64,000 bases of DNA from Fonsecaea monophora (lineage: Eukaryota > Ascomycota > Eurotiomycetes > Chaetothyriales > Herpotrichiellaceae). The position numbers and the translations under genes were made by a program. Where the stretch lies: the NCBI RefSeq assembly GCF_001642475.1, contig NW_019173996.1, positions 1-64,000 of the forward strand, given 5' to 3'. The notes below the pieces were generated by a model that saw nothing but the letters and a program-made list of their open reading frames with translations, was not told the origin of the DNA and searched no databases. Of this stretch, positions 55,028 to 64,000 are shown piece after piece (within the stretch, counting starts at the first letter, position 1; every line of letters begins with the position of its first letter).

Positions 55028-57032
55028 ATGGCCCCCACCGTGGCCAACGGCGAGGTCGATTTTAACCCAGAGGCTCTACAGCAGAAATACAACGCCGAGC
55101 GAGACAAGCGCCTGCACAATGGAGGTCCGACTCAGTTCCGGCACAGTCGCCCCAAGGACCTGAACGACATGTTGAAGGATCCGTATGTGTCGCCAGGTTT
55201 CAAGCGTGACCCAGTTAAGGCCGTCTATGATGTCCTCATCGTCGGTGCCGGCTACACGGGCATTCAGGTCGCGGCTCGGCTGATTACCAAGGGATACACG
55301 AATATTTGCGTCGTCGAGAAGGGCGGTGATGTGGGCGGGACATGGTAAGGTCTCTGCCGACGCGAAGCCGTTGAAAGTGATATTGACGGATTCTTGCGCT
55401 GTGTCATATAGGTACTGGAACCGATACCCAGGCATTCAGTGTGACATCGACGCCTACATCTACATGCCGCTCCTGGAGGAAATGGGCACCATCCCGACCC
55501 GCAAGTACGTCTCGGGCAAAGAGCTGTACGAGCACGCACAGAACATTGCCAGGAAGTACGGCATCAACGAGCGGTCCTTGTTCCAGACGGAGGTGACGAA
55601 AATGACGTGGCTCGACGATGAGCATCTGTGGAAGATCGAGACGGACCGTGACGACGACATCCGGGCCAGATGGGTGTTGCCCGCTCATGGCCCTCTACAC
55701 ACCCCCAAATTCCCAGGCATTCCGGGTATCGACACTTTCCAGGGCAAGAGCTTCCACAGCTGTCGTTGGGACTATAGCTATACTGGCGGCAGCCCCGAAG
55801 ATCCTAAGCTCGTCGGGCTGAGGGATAAGCGCGTAGGCATCATCGGCACCGGGGCGACGGGGGTTCAGATCGTGCCTCGCGTGGCCGAGTGGGCTAAACA
55901 CTTGTACGTCTTCCAACGAACGCCTTCGTCTGTGGACGCGCGGAACAACAAGGACACGGACTCCAAGTGGGCGTCGGCTCTCCAACCGGGGTGGCAGCGA
56001 GAGCGGATGGAGAACTTCACCACCATCATCAACGGGGGCGCCACGGAGACTGACCTCGTCGACGACGGGTGGACGGACGCGGTGCGATCGACACCGGGGT
56101 TCTTCGGCACGGGCAGCGACGACGTGGACAATAACGCCGTCGCCGAGAGACTCAAGCTCGCCGACTTCAAGAAGATGGAGTACATCCGGCGCCGGGTCGA
56201 GCAGATCGTGCACGACGCCAGCACGGCCGAGAAGCTGAAACCTTACTACCAGCAGTTCTGCAAGCGACCGTGCTTCCACGACGACTATCTACAGGCCTTC
56301 AACCGGGAGAACGTGACGCTAGTGGACACGGACGGTCGGGGCGTGGAGGCCGTCACCCCGAAAGGGATGGTGGTCAACGGCGGCCAGGAGATCGAACTGG
56401 ACTGCATCATCTACGCGACCGGGTTCGACTTTGGCGGCGACTTTAGCGAGGACAACGGCAAAGTCTTTGGTCGCCACGGCCTCAGTCTGTCGGAGAAATG
56501 GTCCGACAAGAACGGCGGGCCCTCGACCTTCCAGGGCTGGGCCATCAACGGGTTCCCCAACATGTTCATTCTGGGCCCGACACAGTCGGCCCCGAACCCG
56601 AACTGGACGCACAGCATGATGGAGATGGGCACGCATTTCCTCTACGTCCTGGACGAGTGTAAGCGACGGGGCATCGAGGTTCTCGAGGTCAGCCCCGAGG
56701 CCGAGCGGAGCTGGGTCGATCACGTTTTACTCAAGAGCCAGGCCCGCAAGGACTTCCTCATGCAGTGCACCCCCGGTTACTACAACAACGAGGGCGTCGT
56801 CGACGAAAAGACGCTGCGCGCGCAGCCTTACGGTGGCGGCGGGCTCGAGTTCAACGCCATCCTGGCCCAGTGGAGGCGGCGGAATGAGCTCGAGGGGTTC
56901 CTGATTCAGCCCGAGGGAGAAACCATCATGGAAGCCACGAAGCCTTTGTCCAACGGGCTGAATGGATCGTCCAATGGAGAAGACAAGACGAGCACCGAGG
57001 TCGCGCAGAGTCGACCTTTGGAGCTGCTATAG
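55028..57032 (+). CDS. Baeyer-Villiger monooxygenase 1 (type I, FAD/NADPH)
   Basis: Two exons, 55028-55344 and 55412-57032, with a 67-nt intron (GTAAGG...ATATAG) that splits GGTW, give 645 aa. The FAD Rossmann motif is GAGYTG (73-78), preceded by an N-terminal extension of about 65 residues as in steroid- or large-ring-ketone-type enzymes. The BVMO fingerprint is FQGKSFHSCRWD (215-226, F-x-G-x3-H-x3-W-D), and the NADPH motif is GTGATG (251-256). ATGFDFGGDF and FPNMFILGPTQSAPNPNW follow. The C-terminal tail is Ser/Asn-rich. The enzyme inserts oxygen next to a ketone to give an ester or lactone. It lies downstream of the HSL-type hydrolase on the same strand. Confidence 0.93.
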
Positions 57033-57270
57033 CTATATATTTATATATGTATTTACTTTTTGATGTATTCAACTCGAGACCGCTACATATGACAAGCCAC
57101 TCACTAAACTATATGATTACTGAAGCGATGAGAGGACCCTTTTAGGCCTTTCCCGAGATGGACAATACGCAACATCACCAAAAAGACCACATAGTGGGCG
57201 TAAATCTGAGGGTGGAAATCAAGAAGAAGAAGAAGAGGAAGTAGCTTCCATCATCTATCAATCTATATTG
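57033..57270. other. Convergent 3' region with GAA repeat
   Basis: 238 bp between the convergent stops of BVMO 1 and the PRISE-type gene; holds an AGA/GAA tract at about 57221-57240. Confidence 0.6.
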
Positions 57271-58636
57271 CTAAGGTATCTGTTTAGCCTTGCGCATCCT
57301 ATCGAAACAGGTACCCCAAATTTCCATGACCTCTGCGCTCTCGGTGAAACCAACCTGTTGCAGTTTTGTCATGTCGACCTGGCGATCAAAGTCGGTCCAT
57401 TCCAACTGACCTAGTTCAAAAACGGGTTGACGGACCTCCGACTTGGCCACACCGGGACGTAACCCGTGTTCCTTTTCCAGCGCAAGCCACTCGTCGAAAT
57501 GCTCGTCTATAAAGTCCCTTGGACGGTGTTTCGGTGTCTCAGACACTGGAGGGGTGCCTTTCAAACCGAAATAAGCCGCTATCTGGGGCCACTTCTGCTC
57601 CCAGTTGTGCCATTGCGGGTTGCTCCCCGTGTTGAAGGCCTCGCCGTGACCACAGGTCGAGGGATGTAAAGAAGTAAAGATGTTTTGACGCGCAATCATG
57701 TCGGCCCCGGCTTCGTTATGTTTGGCGACCCAGCTTCCTGGGTTGCCGGGGAAGGGCACCTCGGAATCTCTGCCGTAGACTTTGACCCAGAGTGACAGGT
57801 AGACGCCCATGATCTCGGCCAGGGAGTGGTTGCTGAGGTTGCAGACGAAGCCGATGATCATGTCTGGTCGGGTCTCGTTCCATGTCCATTTCTTACCTTT
57901 AGAAAATTCCGTCAGGAAGTCGACCTGGGGGTAGTAGAAGATGTCGTCGGCAAAGGGCTTCTTGAGTCGGGGCAGATTCTCTTTGAGCGGGACCGGGAAG
58001 TAGTGGTCTTGACGGAGGTAGTACCCGTATTGCTAGTTTACACAAGTGACCATGAGCTTGTGAGGGAGGAGATATGGGTGGTCGGTTGTGAAGGAAAGTT
58101 TCAAGCATGAATGATAGACAGGTTTTCGCTCACCTTGGTGCCAGTCTGCAGGTTAATAAACTCGAGCTTCGGCGCCAGACGGTCCAAGGCGATAGTTGTT
58201 CGGGTTAACATGTCCACCGCGTCTTTTAACTCTGCCTGGACATCTGGCTGAGGCTTGAATGCTGACATGATTAAACCCCGTCAATATCAAGACACATATG
58301 CACTCGCAAGCCTGACCTCAACAAGGAAAGACAGGACATGATCTCACCATAATAATACACGTGGGTGATAGTGTCAATGTCTGGGATTTTCGACTTGATT
58401 GTCGCCTCGAGATGCTCCTGAGTGCCTTTCAAGATGTCAATGCCCGAGACAATCTCGAGTCTCTTGTCCGCGGGCCATTGCGACACCTCCAGGCTCAATG
58501 GCCGGTTGGTGAGAGCAACGACTTTGTCGAAGACACCCTTGGCCGGGTAGTCGTGGAGGATCTCATTGACCACTGCCCACCCGGTGATACCAGAGGCGCC
58601 GAAGACTAGGGCGCGCTTGCCTTGAGGGTAAGTCAT
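57271..58636 (-). CDS. PRISE-type short-chain reductase (enone 1,4-reductase-like)
   Basis: Three exons: 58636-58348, 58261-58134 and 58032-57271, giving 392 aa. The Rossmann motif is ALVFGASGITGWAVVNEIL (GASGITG, 13-19), followed by VVALTNRPL, the usual NADPH-selective segment of this family. Exon 2 ends in LEFINLQTGTK, and exon 3 begins QYGYYLRQ, so the junction rebuilds the catalytic-type TGTKxYG...Y segment. ETRPDMIIGF and a long helical C-terminus follow. The family includes plant progesterone 5-beta-reductase and iridoid synthase, which reduce alpha,beta-unsaturated carbonyls. It may saturate an enone before the Baeyer-Villiger step. It is divergent from the CMD-domain gene, with paired CGGAAT sites between them. 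Confidence 0.85.
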
Positions 58637-58933
58637 GGCTCTTGGGGGGAAACTGTTGTGTGGTGTTAAGCTATTTGGGCGAGTCACACGGCTGTAAAGG
58701 ACTTACCACCGGAAATGCTTGGGTATGGGTGTAGGTATTTCTGCTTGAGTAGTCGGCTCTGGTCTGAGCTGTATTGTGTTCCAGCGCCGTACAGGCGAGA
58801 ATATACCAGACAGGGTCTTTAGGGGGTTGTCACATCTAATTCCTGCTCGGGAAGACCGACTCTATGAAACCCCAATCGGGTAGTGAATTGAGGTGCCATG
58901 GTTGATGAGGGTGGAAAGTCTTGGCGGGGCCTA

Positions 58934-58951
58934 CGGAATTGGGTGCGGAAT
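58934..58951. promoter_or_regulatory. Direct-repeat CGGAAT pair between PRISE and CMD genes
   Basis: CGGAATTGGGTG directly followed by CGGAATGCGG: two hexamers in the same orientation, starts 12 bp apart, in the 559-bp divergent promoter (58637-59195). They lie about 300 bp from the PRISE start and 245 bp from the CMD start. No other gene seen in this promoter. Confidence 0.5.
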
Positions 58952-59195
58952 GCGGCTTCTCTCCCACACACAATCCCCTCACTCATTCAACCACTCGGCT
59001 CGGAGCACTTGTTGGTGCATTCGGCTATCGATTTTGCCAGAATGTTTGCAGCAGGACAGAAGCGTCTGGGCAAAGTGCAAAGGTACTTGTATACACGCGG
59101 TCGAAACAACCGGCTTGGCGGGGTTTGACACTGATCTGATCATCTGAGATACCAGTGTTCGCCAGACCTCTCAATACATCTTCAACGTGGCTCAC

Positions 59196-59975
59196 ATGGC
59201 TCAATCCACATCGGACGACCGAGTCGCTGCACTGAAGCACCAATTCGAGGCCCAGCGCGGCATCTGGTCTCCAGCCTGGGAATCCGTGGCCAAGCTCAAC
59301 CCAGCCTACCTCGAAGGCTACCTCAAGATTCAATGGGCGTCGCAGCACCGTCAACGCTTACCGCCCAAGATTCAAGAGTTTTGTTATATCGCTGTGGCTT
59401 CGTCCGTGACGCACATTCACTTGCCCGCGGTCGAGGCACACGTGGTCGCCGCATTGAACGTGGGCGCCACGAGCGAAGAGATCTTCGAAGTCCTGGGACT
59501 CAGTTACCTCCTGGGCGTGCACACTGTGACACTGGGTTTCCCCATCTTGCAAGAATTGATGGAGGAACTCGGCATCGATGCCGCCGCAACGGACGAGACG
59601 CAGCGACAAGAAAAAGAGCAAATTAAAGCCAAGTTCATCGCGACCAGAGGCTTTTGGCCCGAGACCTTTCAGCCCTTGTTGGATCTGGACCCGGAATTCT
59701 TCGACCAGTACACCGACTTCTCTTCGTTTTCGTCGCGTTCCAAGGTTCTCGACCCCAAATACCGCGAGATCATCATCACGGCCATTGATGCCGCAACGAC
59801 ACATCTCTACTCGCGGGGGACCAAGATTCACATGCGTAACGCGTTAAAGCTGGGCGCGACGCCCGCCGAGATTCTGGAGATGTTGGAGATTACGAGTTTG
59901 ATGGGAATTGATGCCGTTTCTAGTTCGGCGCCGTTGTTGTTGGAAAAGGCGAGGGCGCACGTCCGTGGAAATTAG
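59196..59975 (+). CDS. Tandem carboxymuconolactone decarboxylase-like (CMD/AhpD-fold) protein
   Basis: Intronless, 259 aa from ATG 59196 (MAQSTSDD). Two CMD-type helical units are visible. The first carries EFCYIAVASSVTHIHLPAVEAHVVAALNVGATSEEIFEVL (about 60-105), and the second EIIITAIDAATTHLYSRGTKIHMRNALKLGATPAEILEML (about 185-225). Each unit has the pattern T-H-x8-H rather than the CxxC of AhpD, so peroxidase activity is unlikely. The arrangement is closer to decarboxylase or unassigned CMD proteins that occur in catabolic clusters. Cytosolic. The role in the pathway is unknown; action on a lactone or beta-keto acid would be consistent with the neighbours. Confidence 0.85.
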   Translation: MAQSTSDDRVAALKHQFEAQRGIWSPAWESVAKLNPAYLEGYLKIQWASQHRQRLPPKIQEFCYIAVASSVTHIHLPAVEAHVVAALNVGATSEEIFEVLGLSYLLGVHTVTLGFPILQELMEELGIDAAATDETQRQEKEQIKAKFIATRGFWPETFQPLLDLDPEFFDQYTDFSSFSSRSKVLDPKYREIIITAIDAATTHLYSRGTKIHMRNALKLGATPAEILEMLEITSLMGIDAVSSSAPLLLEKARAHVRGN

Positions 59976-60174
59976 GCGAGTTTTGAGTGGAATGGAAGAA
60001 TTCAGAGGCACAGAGAGAGACACATTCGCACAGACGACGAGCTGCGTAGCGCTGGCAGATAGTAGAGACATTTACATATCTATTTTCATGTGCTTTCATT
60101 GTACACACGCTTCCCAGCCCAAGTGCCCGTATTCAACTATGCAGTTTAAATCTCATAGCTCACTTTCTCCCCAT

Positions 60175-62207
60175 CTACACCCCATCTATCCGTATTCTAT
60201 CCCGCACTGCCGCTCCCGTATCAGAATCAGCATCATGGTTGACGATAGGCGGCTGATCCACATTAATCAGGTAGTCGGCCGTGTGTTTGTCCTGTTCTTG
60301 TAACACGGTCAACCCGTTCCCCAACCAGGACAGGTGATTGCGCTTTGTCTCGGGGCGGTACTCATAGTCAAAGTCCTCCCAGCGCGGGTTCTCGTAGGAC
60401 TTGACAATGTGAATGGCCGAACCGGGCCAGATGGTCACGATGCGTCCGTTTTCCTTGCCACGTTTCATCCACGACTTGCAGGGCTGTGTGTAGATGGTCT
60501 TGGTAAAGTAGGCGTCGGTGTGTTCGACGAACATGCGGATCGCCTCGGGCTTGGGGACCACGGCCTTGATGTATTCGCGTTGAGCCTTTTGGACCGTCTT
60601 GATCATATACTCGCACGCGTACTCGATCACGAGTAGAAGTCCGCCCGTCCCGCAGGCGCCGTTGGGCCCGATGAAGCGCATCATGTTGGGCATCTCCGGG
60701 GGGAAAATTCCTAGATACGACACTGGGTCATCACGCCAGATGTCGTTGAGGTTGGCGCCGTTCCGGCCAATGATGGGCATAGGCTGTTTTAGCGACGTAT
60801 CGAATCCGGTGGCACAGATGACCAGGTCAACCTTGCGTTCTTTGCCGTCCACCGTCTCGATCCCGTTCTTGGTAAATCGCTTGATCTTGGTTGAGATAAA
60901 GTCCACATTGTCCTCTACGAGGGCCTCTAGGTAGCCTGGTCCGGGCGTCAGACGACGGCACCCGGGCGGCCAGTTCGGCTCAAGGGCTTCCATAATGTGT
61001 GGCTTTTTCGCCAACTTGTTCGCCATGGCCTCGCGGTTGATCGTCATGAACTCCTTTTGCACAGGCGAGTCGTGTAATGTGATTAGTGCCGCAGCGTTGA
61101 CCATCTTTTCGATCTTGGTCCGCCATTCCAAGTAGGCCTGGGGGTCTTTGCGGAATAGCTCCAGTTCTTCGGGAGAATGTTTGACTGTCATGGACACATG
61201 ATAAGCACCGTCTGGAGATATCAAAGGGTTGATTACTCACAATTGCCTGTCGCTCCTCGAGCTTGGAGCTCTTCACTTCCAAACCCAATTGGGGAGATCC
61301 AAGTCTTGCTGCTCATATAATGGTCCACGCGCTTCGCCACAGGCTGGATCTGAGGTAGGATCTGGATCCCCGTCGACCCAGCTCCGATTAAAGCGATGTC
61401 AAGGTCTTTCATCGTCTCACTAGTTAGGGTCGGATCCCATCGGGCAGAGTGGACCATTCTGCCCTCAAAGTTCTCGCGTCCTTCGATGTCTGGCCATTTC
61501 CAGTTGTTGAGAATGCCAGTGGCGGTGATTAGGAAGTGACACGAATCTTCAAATGACTGTATGTTCCCCGTAATCAGCAAATCAGGAGTTGGTCTTGTCC
61601 GCTACCATGATGAATTCCATGGGACGAGGGGTTCACAAGTAAATTAAGTTACCTTTCCTGTCTCGACATCCCTCAGGCTGACGTGCCACTTTCCCTCATC
61701 CTCGTCCCAGGTAGCGCCGATCAACTCGGTGTTGAACTTGATGTATTTGTACGCGCCGTATTTGTGGGCGGTTCGCTTGACATATTGCTGGATTTCCCCG
61801 CCGGTGCAATAATATTCACTCCACTGCGTATTGCTCTCGAATGAAAATTGATATGCCGCCGACGGTACGTCGCAACGCACGCCTGGATAACTGGGAGGGC
61901 CCCGTCAGTGGCTCGGTCAAGATCAAGCCTTCAAATGCCCGTGCCGATCGATTTGAACTCACTTGTTCTCGTACCAAGTCCCCCCCACCTCCGGGTTCTT
62001 CTCATAGACGACCAGATCGAGATTGGACACTCGTTGGGGGAATCTGATGGCGGTCAAGACGCCCGAGAACCCGGCACCGATGCATATCACCTTGACAGGC
62101 GGGAGGTCGTCAATGCAGTGGTCATACAGCGGCGGTAGGTGTCCCCGAGTATTCGCGTCATCGCTGTTAGACGTGGGAGCCTCCTTTCCTCGATCGTTGG
62201 TTGTCAT
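60175..62207 (-). CDS. Baeyer-Villiger monooxygenase 2 (type I, FAD/NADPH)
   Basis: Four exons: 62207-61963, 61890-61653, 61556-61241 and 61184-60175, giving 602 aa. The FAD motif is CIGAGFSG (43-48), with EVGGTWYENNYPGVRCDVPSAAYQFSF after it. The fingerprint FEGRMVHSARWD (191-202) and the NADPH motif GAGSTG (219-224) follow. For the third intron I chose a GTGAGT donor with the second of two possible acceptors (CATGACAG, 56 nt), because this restores ARGATGNFKHSPEELELFRKDPQAYLEW; the nearer CTCCAG would make a 29-nt intron. Also present are ATGFDTSLKQPMPIIGRNG and a PNGACGTGG segment. It lacks the long N-terminal extension of BVMO 1 and belongs to a different subgroup, so the two probably differ in substrate. 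Confidence 0.92.
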
Positions 62208-62360
62208 TTTGTCTAAAAGAAAGCAAGGCACTGGTTGTGAATACTGTGGTGGCTCAAACGGTTTGTCCTTTTTCGTCACCCAACTAACATATAGACACAG
62301 TCTTTGTCTCTTGACGTCGTACTGACGGCGGCAATGCAAGACCGAGAAACTAAAAATGGG

Positions 62361-62366
62361 CGGAAT
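62361..62366. promoter_or_regulatory. CGGAAT site upstream of BVMO 2
   Basis: CGGAATGCTT, 154 bp upstream of ATG 62207 of the minus-strand BVMO 2 gene. Confidence 0.4.
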
Positions 62367-62530
62367 GCTTCTCGGCCGGTTCGTCCGAGGTGATAAGTCG
62401 CCCCCACCTACTCAAAAGGGTGGGGTGGTGTGTTCTAGGTATGCCCTGTTTTCTAAAATCCCGGGGACAGTTATGCACGGGTGGGGTCTCCGGAAAGCCT
62501 CGTCTCGGACAATGGCGCTTTGTCATTGGC

Positions 62531-62553
62531 TGCGGAATTGTTGTATTTCCGCA
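62531..62553. promoter_or_regulatory. Inverted TGCGGAA / TTCCGCA pair
   Basis: TGCGGAA at 62531-62537 and its exact reverse complement TTCCGCA at 62547-62553, nine bases apart (CGG-N13-CCG). The left arm contains CGGAAT (62533-62538). It lies in the 777-bp region between BVMO 2 and the SDR gene (62208-62984), which otherwise shows no gene. Confidence 0.45.
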
Positions 62554-62984
62554 GCGGGATGAAGTGGATAACGCCAAGCCCAGGGTGCCCCGGAGGGGAC
62601 GGCAAACGGTCATGGGACGGAAAAACAAAGTGCAAGCTCTTGGGTACGGTAATGTATGCGTTATGGAGGGTCAGTGTGCCCTGGACAAAGTTCTTTCTTG
62701 TACATTCGATCGTAGTGCCGTACAAGGTACAGGCAAACAAGGTCCCTACAACGAACGTCAAGATTTCGTCGCTCTGTGCTCCGCTGCGCTTTCATTCGCA
62801 CGCGCCTCATCATGGGACGGTCTTTCAGCAGTAATCCCCTCTGATATTATCGTTTGCATCTTCCTGTATGCAATGCAGTGGTCGCCACGGGGTATGCACA
62901 GGACTAACATAGAATTTTTCTCTTCCTGTAGCTACTTTCCGGTCATGCAAATTGTATTCCTGTTGAAGTGAACACAAATCAATG

Positions 62985-63800
62985 TCAACGATCGATTGTC
63001 ATGCGGCACATGCAGGTCTTCAAGGGGGTATACTGACCACCGTCGCAAATCATACTCTGACCGGTAATGCGGTCTGAGTCCTTGCCAGCCAGGAAGCTGA
63101 CCAGGCCGGCAATATCCTCCGTTTGTAAATCCACCTGAAGAGCGCTAACTCGGTATGCCGACTTCTCGTACGCCTCGTCTATGTTCGAACTGCCCACGTT
63201 CTTACCCAGCTTCTCGGAGAATTGTTTTGACATATTCGTGGGCACTGAACCCGGGCAATATGCATTGGCTGTGATGCCGTGCTTACCCAGTTCCACGGCG
63301 CACGTCTGGGTGAAGCCCCGGACAGCCCACTTACTGGTACAGTATGCGGGACACTGGCCGCTAGGACGGAAGCCTGATATCGAACAGGCGGCGATGAGCT
63401 TCCCTCCTTTGCCTTGCTTGACCATCTGTCTCGCCGCAGTAGTGTGGCAGAGGAAGACGCCACGCAAGTTGACGGCCATGGTCCTCTCCCATCTTTCTAG
63501 ACTGATCTCCAGTACCGGCGTCGTGTCGAGGATGCCAGCGTTAGACACCATCACGTTCACCTCGCCAAAGACCTTGACTGTCTCAGCGACCATGGCCTCG
63601 ACCTGCTCTTGGTTGGACACGTCGACAGGAACGTAGTGAGCTTTTCTTCCCTTGGCTGTGATCTCCTCTACTACTTCCTGTGAAGCGGCCTGTTGCGGTG
63701 GAATGTCCGCTATCACGACGTTGAATCCATCATCTGCTAGGCGAAGGGCGATGGCTCGTCCAATACCTGAGGCAGCGCCGGTGACGATGGCAACTGGCAT
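62985..63800 (-). CDS. Classical short-chain dehydrogenase/reductase
   Basis: Intronless, 271 aa. Cofactor motif VTGAASGIG (6-14), ADIPP after beta-2 (an acidic residue suggests NAD preference), SNAGI (86-90), catalytic Ser near 140-142, and Tyr153/Lys157 in YCTSK. The CPGSVPTNM and GQSMICDGGQ segments complete the classical SDR fold; the wording is closest to diacetyl/acetoin or secondary-alcohol dehydrogenases. The last residues (CMCRMTIDR) are unusual and could reflect a missed short 3' intron. In the cluster it could oxidise a secondary alcohol to the ketone used by the Baeyer-Villiger enzymes. The promoter reaches the window edge and carries one CGGAAT. Confidence 0.9.
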   Translation of the reverse strand: MPVAIVTGAASGIGRAIALRLADDGFNVVIADIPPQQAASQEVVEEITAKGRKAHYVPVDVSNQEQVEAMVAETVKVFGEVNVMVSNAGILDTTPVLEISLERWERTMAVNLRGVFLCHTTAARQMVKQGKGGKLIAACSISGFRPSGQCPAYCTSKWAVRGFTQTCAVELGKHGITANAYCPGSVPTNMSKQFSEKLGKNVGSSNIDEAYEKSAYRVSALQVDLQTEDIAGLVSFLAGKDSDRITGQSMICDGGQYTPLKTCMCRMTIDR

Positions 63801-63948
63801 GATGATATGTTGGAAGGAGTGAGGTTGAATAGCCGATTCGGTTTAATTGGGAGTGATCCGTCTGGGTAGAAGCGTCAAGACCGTAGTCAGCCTCAAGGTG
63901 ACAACACCTGGCCAAGACTGTAAAATAATCAAAGTTGCCCAGGGAAAA

Positions 63949-63954
63949 CGGAAT
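63949..63954. promoter_or_regulatory. CGGAAT site upstream of the SDR gene
   Basis: CGGAATAGTG, 149 bp upstream of ATG 63800. The remaining bases to the window edge hold no supported gene. Confidence 0.4.
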
Positions 63955-64000
63955 AGTGGTAATAGCCAGTAGAAGCCGGCTCATTGCTTTGTGCGTGACG

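Noticed and set aside
61185..61240. 29-nt intron using the nearer CTCCAG acceptor in BVMO 2
   Set aside because: Too short for a spliceosomal intron; the 56-nt version restores the conserved GNFKHSPEEL sequence.
1..64000. tRNA, rRNA, transposon and CRISPR signals
   Set aside because: I scanned by eye for B-box-like GGTTCGA sequences, terminal repeats, transposase motifs and regular spacers and found nothing convincing; a tRNAscan-SE, RepeatMasker or Infernal run would settle this.

Overview
The window is nuclear DNA of a filamentous ascomycete (Pezizomycotina). Genes are split by short introns (about 47-200 nt) with GT/AG ends, and the gene set is typical of such fungi: HET-domain and NACHT-ankyrin proteins, a Zn2Cys6 regulator, a QDE-1/SAD-1-type RNA-dependent RNA polymerase, fungal Sos7 and an ACR3 arsenite pump. 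A Eurotiomycetes member such as a black yeast (Chaetothyriales) would fit the many Baeyer-Villiger and cyclase-type enzymes, but that placement is an inference. I saw no transposon, tRNA, rRNA or CRISPR array, and no polyketide or non-ribosomal peptide synthase.

Left part (1-24 kb): an edge-truncated EthD-like gene; a large NLR-like protein (NACHT, ankyrin, SPRY); a gene-poor gap; MDP-1-type phosphatase divergent from mitochondrial adrenodoxin reductase; a secreted glutaminase; an ACR3 arsenite transporter (with a GC-AG intron) tail-to-tail with a bZIP factor; a 2.9 kb gene-free stretch; a PTS1-tagged acyl-CoA dehydrogenase divergent from a nitrilase; then a Rim2-type mitochondrial carrier.

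Middle (25-45 kb): a divergent casein kinase 1, a DUF7924-type protein with a PD-(D/E)XK-like motif, a HET-domain protein, a secreted and probably GPI-anchored peptidase-like hydrolase, kinetochore Sos7, the head-to-head ribosomal protein pair uS4 (S9) / eL21, and an RNA-dependent RNA polymerase that needs one missing base to read through.

Right part (46.9-64 kb): what looks like a catabolic gene cluster. It holds a bicupin, a Zn2Cys6 regulator, a cyclase-family hydrolase, an HSL-type alpha/beta hydrolase, two different Baeyer-Villiger monooxygenases, a PRISE-type enone reductase, a tandem CMD-domain protein and a classical SDR. The enzymes can be ordered as alcohol oxidation (SDR), enone reduction (PRISE), Baeyer-Villiger oxygen insertion, then ester/lactone hydrolysis, a logic like that of alicyclic or monoterpenoid ketone breakdown. 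The hexamer CGGAAT occurs upstream of every gene in this block (14 copies in about 3.8 kb of promoter DNA). They include a perfect CGGAAT-N5-ATTCCG palindrome (CGG-N11-CCG) next to the regulator, and spaced direct repeats in two other promoters. This candidate regulon is the most interesting signal in the window.
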